Below, piece by piece: positions 53,483-60,787 of a stretch of DNA of 64,000 nucleotides. Origin of the DNA: Streptomyces sp. NBC_00223 (GTDB lineage Bacteria; Actinomycetota; Actinomycetes; Streptomycetales; Streptomycetaceae); contig NZ_CP108109.1 of the NCBI RefSeq assembly GCF_036199905.1, positions 3,395,501 to 3,459,500 of the forward strand, read 5' to 3'. The notes beneath the pieces are model-generated. The model had not been told where the DNA came from. It searched no databases and was given only the letters and a program-made list of their open reading frames with translations. Positions within the stretch are counted from its first letter, which is position 1. Each line of letters begins with the position of its first letter. A program made the translations under genes and the position numbers.

Positions 53483-54651
53483 GCCAAACGATGTGCCTGA
53501 CCTGCGCGTCTGCCTGGAAGCGGTTCCTGATCCGCGTTCCCGGCGGGGCCGCTGGTACTCGCTGGCCTCGATCTTGCTGGTCTGCGCGGCAGCCGCGGTC
53601 TCCGGAGCCCGGACCATCGACGAACTCGCCGAGTGGGGCGCCCGCGCTGACGCCCGACTGCTCGCCACCCTCGGTGTCCGCCGTCACCTGCTGCGCCGGC
53701 GGCACGCGCCGTCCAGGTCGGCGATCGGGCGGCTCCTCGAACGCCTCGACGCCGACGCACTCGACGCGGCTGTGGGCGCCTGGCTGGTCCACCGCCACGC
53801 CGCTGCGACCGCAGATGCCCCGGGTGGACGGCGGGTGATCGCCGTGGACGGCAAGGCACTGCGCGGCTCCGCCCGCCTGGACCAGCCCCGCCGGCACCTG
53901 CTGTCCGCCGTCACCCACGGCCGCCCGGTCACCCTCGCCCAGGCCGAGGTCGGGTCCAAGACCAACGAGGTGCGGCACTTCCGGCCCCTGCTCGCACCGC
54001 TCGACCTGGACGGGGAGGTGGTCACCTTCGACGCGCTGCACACCGTGAAGGCCAACGTCACCTGGCTGGTCGAGGTCAAGAAGGCGCACTACGTCGCGGT
54101 CGTCAAGCCCAACCAGCCCATCGTCTGGACGCAGTTGGACGGTCTGGACTGGAACGCGGTGGCGGTCCAGCACACCAACTCGAACACAGGGCACGGCCGC
54201 CGCGAGTCCCGCTCGATCAAGACCCTCGCCATCGCCGACAACCTCGGCGGCATCGCCTTCCCCCACGCCAAGCTCGCCATCCGCGTCCACCGCCGCCGCA
54301 AGGCGGCCGGCGCGAAGGAGACCCGCGAGACCGTCTACGCGGTCACCAGCCTCGACGCCCACCAGGCAAAACCGGCCGAACTCGCCTCCTACCTGCGCGG
54401 ACCCTGGATCGTGGAGGCTCAGCACCACATCCGCGACCGCACCTTCGCCGAAGACGCCTCCACCGTCCACGCCGGCAACGCACCCCGCACCATGGCCGCC
54501 TTCCGCAACCTCGCCATCGGAGCCCTCAAAACCCTCGGAGCGACCAACATCGCCAAAACCACCCGCGCCATCCGCGACCAACCACAACGAGCCCTCCCCA
54601 TCCTGGGCATCACCCCCAAGCCCGACCTCACCGGAACTTGATCAAGCCCTG
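53296..54651 (+). mobile_element. Intact ISAs1-family element with 9-bp target duplication
   Basis: Terminal repeats CAGGGCTTGTGCAAGTTCC (left) and GGAACTTGATCAAGCCCTG (right) bound the element. It is flanked by direct repeats GCCCGCGGC at 53287-53295 and 54652-54660. The insertion is recent enough to keep the duplication perfect. Confidence 0.92.
53424..54641 (+). CDS. ISAs1-family transposase
   Basis: 405 residues with DDE_Tnp_1-associated N-terminus (PDLRVCLEAVPDPRSRRGRWY) and core (VIAVDGKALRGSARLD, VVTFDALHTVKANVTWLVE, GPWIVEAQHHIRDRTFAED). GTG 53424 has AGAGG upstream; GTG 53406 is also open. Same family as the truncated gene at 51184 but clearly different in sequence. Confidence 0.92.
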   Translation: MSAVSSSSIPAVLAKLGPLEPNDVPDLRVCLEAVPDPRSRRGRWYSLASILLVCAAAAVSGARTIDELAEWGARADARLLATLGVRRHLLRRRHAPSRSAIGRLLERLDADALDAAVGAWLVHRHAAATADAPGGRRVIAVDGKALRGSARLDQPRRHLLSAVTHGRPVTLAQAEVGSKTNEVRHFRPLLAPLDLDGEVVTFDALHTVKANVTWLVEVKKAHYVAVVKPNQPIVWTQLDGLDWNAVAVQHTNSNTGHGRRESRSIKTLAIADNLGGIAFPHAKLAIRVHRRRKAAGAKETRETVYAVTSLDAHQAKPAELASYLRGPWIVEAQHHIRDRTFAEDASTVHAGNAPRTMAAFRNLAIGALKTLGATNIAKTTRAIRDQPQRALPILGITPKPDLTGT

Positions 54652-54830
54652 GCCCGCGGCTGCCTGAACTCCCGCCTCCGCGAATGTGCGCTGCGGGCAC
54701 GCCCGCAGAGATCTCGCGGAGGCGGGCACCACCTGATTCCCGGCCGGTTGCAGGCCCATGGGCCTGGACGGCTCGTCCGATTCCACGACTTCCTGACACA
54801 CCTCACACCAACCCAAAGAGGAGTTCCTGT

Positions 54831-55925
54831 ATGTCCGTCACGCTCGAACGTCCCGTCGAAACCGGCCTGCTGCGTTTCCTCGCGCTCGACCTCACCCGCA
54901 CCTGCCAGGCGCAGTGCACCCACTGCTACAACCAGTCCAGCCCCTCCGGAACGCACGGCGAGATGACCCGGGAGGACTGGCTGTCCCTCCTGGACCAGGC
55001 CGCCGCCGCCGGGGTCACGCAGGTCCAGTTCATTGGCGGCGAGCCCACTCTCCACCCCGACATCGCGGATCTGATCAACAAGGCCGTCGAGCACGCGATG
55101 GCGGTCGAGGTCTTCTCGAACCTGATCCACGTCCGGGCGACCCTGTGGCCGGTGCTGCGGCAGCGCGGCGTGACCCTGGCCACCTCGTACTACTCGGACC
55201 AGGCCGCCGAGCACGAGGCGGTCACCGCGCACCGCGGCTCGTACGCCAAGACCAAGGCGAACATCACGAAGGCGCTCGCCTACGGCATCCCGCTGCGCGC
55301 CGCGATCGTGGATGTCCGCGAGGGGCAGCGGATCGACCAGGCCATCACGGAACTGCGGGAGATGGGGGTGCAGCGCATCCGTACCGACCGACTCCGCAAG
55401 ATCGGCCGGGGCGACAATACCGGGCAGGACACCCACGAGATCACCGAGTTGTGCGGGCACTGCGCCAAGGGACGTGCCGCGGTGCTCCCTGACGGCTCGG
55501 TGGCGGGGTGCGTGATGTCCGGCGGCATGATGACCACCGGCAGCGTACGCACCACCCCCCTCGCCGAGATCGTCACCAGCCCGGAATGGGACGCGCTCGC
55601 CGCCTCCATCCCGCAGCCGCGCGGCGGCACGCACGGCGGATGCACCCCGGACGAGGACTCCTGCCAGCCCTCCCCGGGCGCGACCGAACTCGCCTCCACC
55701 GGGCACACCACCGCGTGCGGGCCCGACTCGTGCCAGCCCGTCGACGAGGTGCGGTGCCAGCCCGGCTGGTGCCCGCCCTTCGGCGACAAGTGCGGCCCCT
55801 TCGGCAACGAAGTCACGAGCGGGAGGGAACTGGTCGGCGTGCCCTTCACGACGGCCTGCAACCCGGACAAGGACGGGAACGATTGCGCCCCGGCCGAGAC
55901 CGAGGCGTGCGGCCCGTCCTACTGA
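54831..55925 (+). CDS. Radical SAM/SPASM-like enzyme with Cys-rich tail
   Basis: 364 residues. The [4Fe-4S] SAM motif is C-x3-C-x2-C in CQAQCTHCYNQ (near residue 25), with the GGEP loop FIGGEPTLHPDI. A SPASM-like auxiliary region follows (ITELCGHCAKGRAAVLPDGSVAGCVMSGG). The last 90 residues add about ten more Cys in short CxP/DxC contexts (DSCQP, CQPGWCPP, KCGPFG, CAPAE). AGAGGAG lies 7 bases before ATG 54831. It probably modifies a ribosomal peptide or small molecule together with the downstream methyltransferase. The ISAs1 insertion lies between it and the HTH-NUDIX gene. Confidence 0.88.
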   Translation: MSVTLERPVETGLLRFLALDLTRTCQAQCTHCYNQSSPSGTHGEMTREDWLSLLDQAAAAGVTQVQFIGGEPTLHPDIADLINKAVEHAMAVEVFSNLIHVRATLWPVLRQRGVTLATSYYSDQAAEHEAVTAHRGSYAKTKANITKALAYGIPLRAAIVDVREGQRIDQAITELREMGVQRIRTDRLRKIGRGDNTGQDTHEITELCGHCAKGRAAVLPDGSVAGCVMSGGMMTTGSVRTTPLAEIVTSPEWDALAASIPQPRGGTHGGCTPDEDSCQPSPGATELASTGHTTACGPDSCQPVDEVRCQPGWCPPFGDKCGPFGNEVTSGRELVGVPFTTACNPDKDGNDCAPAETEACGPSY

Positions 55926-55937
55926 GAGGCTGGCCCA

Positions 55938-57098
55938 ATGAACTGGCAACCTCGCGCCGCAGCGTTGGCGGGCGCCGTCGTGCACCCGTCCTCGCGCTGG
56001 GCCCGGCCGATCGCGGAGACTCCGCGGCATGTGTTCGTGCCCCGGTGGTGGCGGCATTTGCCGGCGTCCGGCTGGACGCTCCGGGACGGCGCCGCCGACC
56101 CGGCCCGGTGGGCGGCCGCCGCCTACAGCGACCGCACCTTGGTGACGCGCGTCGGGCCGCTCCACGCCGACCAGGCCACCGAGCAGGACCACCCCGAGGG
56201 CCTGCCCACCTCGTCCAGCACCCTGCCGACGCTCGTGGTCGGGATGTACCGGCACGCCATGATCACGGACGAGTCCGAAGTCCTGTGCGTGACCGGAACC
56301 GGCTACGGAACCGCCCTGCTCGCCGCCCGGCTCGGCGACGAGCAGGTGACCTCCGTGGACTTGGACCCGCACCTGGTGGACGCGGCCCGCGAACGGCTGG
56401 ACGTGATCGGCCGCCGCCCCACGCTCGCGGTGTGCGACATCACCGGGCCCCTGCCCGGCGAGTACGACCGGATCGTGTCGACGGTTTCCGTCCCCGGAAT
56501 TCCCGCCTCCTGGCTCACCGCCCTGAGACCTCGCGGTCGCCTGGTGACGACGCTCGCCAAAACCGGCCTGGTCATCGCCGCCGACGCGACACCGGACGGT
56601 GGGGCCCGGGGCAGTGTCACCGAAACCCGGGCGGGCTTCATGGCCACGCGGGCAGGCGACGACTACCCGCCGAGCCCCGACCCGGGCCATGCCTGGGCTG
56701 ATGACGGTGATGAGATCGGGCCCGGCCGGTATCCGGTGATCTCCATCGCCGACACCTGGGAACTGATGTCCATGGTCGCACTGGCCATTCCCGGTGTCCG
56801 GCACCAGTACACCGAGGACGACGACGGTGTACGAACTGCCGTGATGACGCACGGAGATGGTTCATGGTCGAGAGCGACCGGGCGTCGCGGTGAGACACCC
56901 ACGGTCCACCAGGCCGGCCCCCGTCGTCTCTGGGACATTCTCGACGGTATTCGTCTGGACTGGCTGTCGAACGGCTCTCTGCCGGTCTACGGAGCCGGCG
57001 TCACCATCGACCCTGACGGAACGCTGCACCTTTCTCGCGGCAGCTGGTCGGCAACGCTCGCGCCGTCGGAGGGGCGCTCCGCGACGAACGCGCCGTGA
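55938..57098 (+). CDS. PIMT/PCMT-like methyltransferase of peptide-maturase type
   Basis: 386 residues. The N-terminus (MNWQPRAAALAGAVVHPSSR, TPRHVFVPRWW) and SAM-binding motif region (VLCVTGTGYGTALLAARLG, VTSVDLDPHLVDAA) match protein-L-isoaspartate methyltransferase relatives annotated as peptide-maturase methyltransferases beside ATP-grasp RiPP genes. A C-terminal extension (GPRRLWDILDGIRLDWL, VTIDPDGTLHLSRG) is typical of that group. Here the partner is a radical SAM enzyme and no ATP-grasp gene is present. GAGAGG precedes ATG 55938. Possible roles: aspartimide formation or C-terminal methylation of a peptide. Confidence 0.82.
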   Translation: MNWQPRAAALAGAVVHPSSRWARPIAETPRHVFVPRWWRHLPASGWTLRDGAADPARWAAAAYSDRTLVTRVGPLHADQATEQDHPEGLPTSSSTLPTLVVGMYRHAMITDESEVLCVTGTGYGTALLAARLGDEQVTSVDLDPHLVDAARERLDVIGRRPTLAVCDITGPLPGEYDRIVSTVSVPGIPASWLTALRPRGRLVTTLAKTGLVIAADATPDGGARGSVTETRAGFMATRAGDDYPPSPDPGHAWADDGDEIGPGRYPVISIADTWELMSMVALAIPGVRHQYTEDDDGVRTAVMTHGDGSWSRATGRRGETPTVHQAGPRRLWDILDGIRLDWLSNGSLPVYGAGVTIDPDGTLHLSRGSWSATLAPSEGRSATNAP

Positions 57099-57205
57099 CC
57101 GTGCTCCAGTTCCCGTACGCCGCGAAGGACAGGTGTCATGTGTCAGCGGAGGACGTCGTCGTTGACGAAAGCCTCAGCCAGGTATGGAGCCGACTGCCCG
57201 ACTGA
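57095..57205 (+). CDS. Possible 36-residue peptide coupled to the methyltransferase
   Basis: GTG 57095 overlaps the methyltransferase stop (GTGA). The product (MTVLQFPYAAKDRCHVSAED, ending SQVWSRLPD) is acidic at the C-terminal half and less GC-biased than chance frames. It could be a small accessory or precursor; equally it may be a chance frame. Confidence 0.35.
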   Translation: MTVLQFPYAAKDRCHVSAEDVVVDESLSQVWSRLPD

Positions 57206-57458
57206 ATGAATCAATCAATACGCTGACAGCAGTGGCCCGGCCGTCTCCCTACCCCCTTCGGTGACGACCGGGCCGCCGCGTAGAGCCTCGCGCCGACAGC
57301 GCATTACCCGCCTCTGCCCCATGACCAACGCGTGACCAACAGCAGCCGAGAACACTCGAAAACCGCAGGTGACGGGTGCAGACACAGAACGTCGCCCATG
57401 CCGCTCCGCTGATGCTTTTGCAGGTCAGCGCATAGAGAGCTGGTGTCCGAGAGAAGAG

Positions 57459-57480
57459 TCAAGTCCCCCCTCGGGCACAG
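57459..57480 (+). other. 3' end of a tRNA-Leu gene, probable attachment-site scar
   Basis: TCAAGTCCCCCCTCGGGCAC matches the T-arm 3' side and acceptor strand of Streptomyces tRNA-Leu, with no tRNA body upstream. A terminator follows at once. The preceding 57206-57458 is non-coding apart from a weak hairpin near 57234-57274. Confidence 0.55.
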
Positions 57481-57484
57481 TGAG

Positions 57485-57507
57485 AAACCCCGGCGATGCC
57501 GGGGTTT
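57485..57507 (+). terminator. tRNA-type terminator
   Basis: AAACCCCGGC-GAT-GCCGGGGTTT followed by TTCT; a strong intrinsic terminator directly after the tRNA-Leu 3' end. Confidence 0.75.
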
Positions 57508-57540
57508 TCTGCTTCCCGGCTTCGCGGTGCGGCGATCTCG

Positions 57541-57746
57541 ATAGGAGCAGGGGAAGCCGTCGGGGCGGTGCTTGAGTTGGAAGATCCGCAGTCCGGTATC
57601 CGTGGTGACCCCGCATCGATCCCCTCGTCATCGCCACGCCCGTTCACCGCAATCGCGTCGCCATCGAACATGCGGTACAGGAGCTCTTCGACACACCGGT
57701 TGAAGTCCGGTTGTCCGGTGCGCTTCCGTTGGATCTGCTGCCGCAC
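57541..57746 (-). pseudogene. Fragment of a restriction-endonuclease-like N-terminal domain
   Basis: From GTG 57746 the minus strand reads QPDFNRCVEELLYRMFDGDA and GRGDDEGIDA; then, after a frameshift near 57610, DTGLRIFQLKHRPDGFP. The D...DEGID...QLKH layout matches PD-(D/E)xK-type domains at the N-terminus of defence and mobile-element proteins. It is frameshifted and cut off at about 57541. Confidence 0.5.
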
Positions 57747-57914
57747 ACTCCCAGGTTGTGTCCTACTCCTCACGTACCCGTCTGACAGCGTGACGTTGTA
57801 CGGATGTCAATGGCCTTTGAGTGCTCCCCGCTGGCGGCCAGATAATCAACGCGCTGGCGGCCGATAAGCCCTCCCCAACTGCGGCCAGATATCTCCCCGC
57901 TATTGGTGGGTGGG

Positions 57915-58703
57915 TCAGCGCAAGGGGATCACCCCCTGTCCAGAGGTGGCTTGGTTGAGGCGGAAGGAATCACCCTGGGTGACGACGACGTGGGCGTGAT
58001 GCAGGAGCCGGTCGACGGTCGCGGTAGCGAGGGTCTTGGTCATGATCTCGTCGAAACCGGACGGGTGGAGATTGCTGCTGACCGCCAGTGCCCGTCGTTC
58101 GTAGGCGGCGTCGACCAGGCGGTAGAAACCCTCGGCGGCGTCCGGGCTGACGGGTAGCAGACCGATGTCGTCGACGATGATCAGGTCGGTGCGGATGAGC
58201 CGGGCCATTGCCCTGGCCAGGGAATCGTCCGCGCGGTGACGGCGGACCAGGGCCCCGAGGTCTTCGATGGTGAACCACGCAAGCGTCATGCCGGCCTCGA
58301 TCGCGGCCTGGCCGAGGGCCTCGGTGAAGTGCGACTTTCCGGTCCCCGAGGGCCCACAGATGCAGAGGTTCTCCTTGCGGGTCACCCACTCGAGCATCTT
58401 CAGCGAGTCCTGAGTCGGCCGCGGGATCGAGGACGCCGTCTCGTCCCAGTCTCCGAAGGTCTTGCCCGCCGGGAACCCGGCCCGCTTCCGCCGGGTCCGC
58501 AGGTTGGCGGCGTCACGGCCTGCGGCTTCTTCGGCCAGCAGGACGCGGACGACCTCGGCGGGGTCCCAGCGTTGGGCCTTGGCGGTGGGGATCAGATCGG
58601 TCAACGCCCGCCGCATGTGGGGAAGTTTCAGCCGCTTGGTGAGTTCGATGGCCTCGGCCAGCGGATTGCCATGGGTGCCGGTGACGCGGATCGGGGTGGC
58701 CAT
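57915..58703 (-). CDS. istB: IS21 helper ATPase IstB
   Basis: 262 residues, AAA+ IstB/DnaC-like: Walker A GPSGTGKS, Walker B LIIVDDIGLL, and the N-terminal helical region binding IstA (LPHMRRALTDLIPTAKAQRW). It overlaps istA by TGATG. Confidence 0.94.
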   Translation of the reverse strand: MATPIRVTGTHGNPLAEAIELTKRLKLPHMRRALTDLIPTAKAQRWDPAEVVRVLLAEEAAGRDAANLRTRRKRAGFPAGKTFGDWDETASSIPRPTQDSLKMLEWVTRKENLCICGPSGTGKSHFTEALGQAAIEAGMTLAWFTIEDLGALVRRHRADDSLARAMARLIRTDLIIVDDIGLLPVSPDAAEGFYRLVDAAYERRALAVSSNLHPSGFDEIMTKTLATATVDRLLHHAHVVVTQGDSFRLNQATSGQGVIPLR

Positions 58704-60265
58704 CAGTTCTCGTCCTTCTCATCGGCGAGGCCGAATTTGGACCAGGCGGAAGTGCCCGGCTGCAGGCTGTGCTCTTCGGAGGCCCGGGTCGGTTCGACGT
58801 TTTCCAGACCGGCTTGGTAGGTCAGGATGCGGATCAGGTCGTTCTCCGCGAACCGCCCGGCGATCGCCGCGGAGCCGAGCGCCCGGTCGACGTCGGCGGC
58901 CGAGTGGAGTTTGGCCAGCGCGACGGCTTCTGCCATCTTCGGCTTGACTCGTCGGGCGCCCGCGGCGCCGGCCTCAATCAGCCAGGATGCCGCCCCTGGC
59001 CCGAGCGTGAGGAAGGCTGCCTCCTCCGCGGAGTTCGCCCACGGCCTGCGGTCGTTCTCCTTGTTCTCGCGCGGCGGGTAGTGCTCGTCGGCGATCACCG
59101 GGTTGCCCGGGGTGGACCGCGGATGGCGGGCGACCTCGGCCGGGCCCGCCTCCGCGACCGAGGTGACGATGAGTTCGTCGCCGTGGAACCGGGCCCAGAC
59201 CCGGGTGTCGATCAGCTCGTGCGGGACCGAGTAGCGCACGCCCTCGACGGAGATGGTGGCGTCCCAGCAGACCCGGCGGGTGGTGCCGAAAGCGACGGTG
59301 AACGGCTCCTTCGGCAGCCGGTGCAGGCGGGCCCGTTCCTCGAGGAGCATCTCGGCGGGCTTGCGGCGCGTCTCGCGGTGGACGCGGTCGTTGACATCGT
59401 CGCAGAACTGCCAGCAGGCCGCCTCGAGCTGCCCGAAGGTCGCGTACTGATCGAGGAGATTGGCGTCGGTGGGCACCAGGTCGGCCTTCGCGATCCGGAC
59501 GGTGGCCTCGGAGCCGCCCTTCGACTCGGGGTCGGCCGGCAGACAGGTACGGATCGTCATCCCGTAGTGCCGTCCGACCTCGACGATGTCGGGGTTGCGG
59601 ACTGCGATGTTCGCGATGTGGGTGGCGGTGACGGTCTTCTTGTTGTCGGTCAGCGCGTAGGTCGGGACCCCGCCGATCCGGCGCAGCGTCGCGTCCAGGC
59701 AGGCCACAATCGTGGGCAGCGTCTTGTCGAACACCGGGATCACGACCCGGAACCGCGACCAGGACAGCCACACGCACCACAGGGAAGTACGGCGTCCGCC
59801 GATCCTGGGGCCCTCGCCCCAGTCGCACTGCATCCACAATCCCGGCTCGGCGATCCACGGCCGGTAGACCCGGCGCTGGCCGGCCCGAAGGGCGGCTTTG
59901 ACGTCGGAGACCGCTCGGCGGGTGGTGCGTTCGCCGCCGGTGAAGCCCATCGCGGTGATCCGCCGGTGCACGATGTCGGCACGTATCTTGCCGCGGGAGT
60001 TCGTCACCAGTTCCTCGATCTTCGCGAGGTACTCGTCGATCGGCCGGGCCCGGTGCTGCCTCACGACGGGTCGCTCGCCGGCCTCACGCATCTGCACATA
60101 CCGGGCCACCGTGTGGTGGTCACACCCGGCCAGCTCGGCCGCAGCGCGGTAACTCCCCGTGAGGTCGTATGCCTCAAGGATTTCCATGATCTCCCTGCTG
60201 TTCTTCACACCGGCCAGCCTCGCCGACCGGTATATCCGTCCAGGTCCGGGGAGGTATCTGGCCAT
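58703..60265 (-). CDS. istA: IS21 transposase IstA
   Basis: 520 residues: HTH (LTGSYRAAAELAGCDHHTVARYV), rve core with MQCDWGEGPRIGG, YALTDNKKTV and PADPESKGGSEATVRIAK for the DDE acids, and a C-terminal Mu-type beta domain. Appears intact. Confidence 0.94.
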   Translation of the reverse strand: MARYLPGPGRIYRSARLAGVKNSREIMEILEAYDLTGSYRAAAELAGCDHHTVARYVQMREAGERPVVRQHRARPIDEYLAKIEELVTNSRGKIRADIVHRRITAMGFTGGERTTRRAVSDVKAALRAGQRRVYRPWIAEPGLWMQCDWGEGPRIGGRRTSLWCVWLSWSRFRVVIPVFDKTLPTIVACLDATLRRIGGVPTYALTDNKKTVTATHIANIAVRNPDIVEVGRHYGMTIRTCLPADPESKGGSEATVRIAKADLVPTDANLLDQYATFGQLEAACWQFCDDVNDRVHRETRRKPAEMLLEERARLHRLPKEPFTVAFGTTRRVCWDATISVEGVRYSVPHELIDTRVWARFHGDELIVTSVAEAGPAEVARHPRSTPGNPVIADEHYPPRENKENDRRPWANSAEEAAFLTLGPGAASWLIEAGAAGARRVKPKMAEAVALAKLHSAADVDRALGSAAIAGRFAENDLIRILTYQAGLENVEPTRASEEHSLQPGTSAWSKFGLADEKDEN

Positions 60266-60338
60266 ACGTGGGGAAGATCGTGGCCATCAGCGGGCCGATA
60301 AATGGCCGCCTACGGGGAGTATCCACTGGCCGCTGTCA

Positions 60339-60540
60339 CAGGTCCACGCAACCGACCTGCCCGATCTCCACACCTTCGCCAGAGGCCTGGAGCGGGACCG
60401 CGACGCCCTGAACGCCGCGCTCACCGTTGCGTACAGTAACGACCCCACCCGGGGTCAACAGAAAGACCAAGGGGATCGCGCGCCAGACGCACGGACGAGC
60501 AGGCTTCGCCCTCCTCCGCCGCCGCATCCCCTCGGATAAC
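60339..60540 (+). pseudogene. C-terminal remnant of an ISL3-type transposase
   Basis: DLPDLHTFARGLERDRDALNAALT can be read directly after the IS21 right end. After a frame change, GRAGFALLRRRIPLG ends at 60537. These are the last blocks of ISL3 transposases; the intervening GTVEGHVNRIK-type segment is degenerate. Confidence 0.65.
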
Positions 60541-60581
60541 GACACGCACCGTCACTATCGAAAGCCAGACAGGGCGTCAAA

Positions 60582-60611
60582 TTGACATACTCACACTAGA
60601 AATCTCATAAC
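60582..60611 (+). promoter_or_regulatory. AT-rich sigma-70-type promoter
   Basis: A consensus TTGACA -35 and CATAAC -10 with 18-bp spacing lie in the most AT-rich stretch of the window (about 60575-60655), upstream of the unknown operon at 60788. Confidence 0.55.
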
Positions 60612-60787
60612 ATAACAAATGTCTCATTAGATGTTAAATTTTCCTGCATGATCCCAGATCGGCCATCTGGGCCCCTGGACGGCGACGGCATGATCTACGC
60701 TAAGTGGCGATCTATCCCCCGATCGTCACTACCCTTGTCTGACGACACCCTCAGCAACACGTGACAGGAGAGGAGGTGGTGTCGAGC

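Larger units (their letters stand above)
57805..60338 (-). mobile_element. IS21-family element
   Basis: Ends TGTCAATGGCC...GCTCCCCGCTGGCGGCC (left) and the complement of TGACAGCGGCC...ACTCCCCGTAGGCGGCC (right) are related inverted repeats. Several internal CTGGCGGCCAGATAA-type sub-repeats follow, as usual for IS21. It carries istA and istB. No target duplication is evident. Confidence 0.82.
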
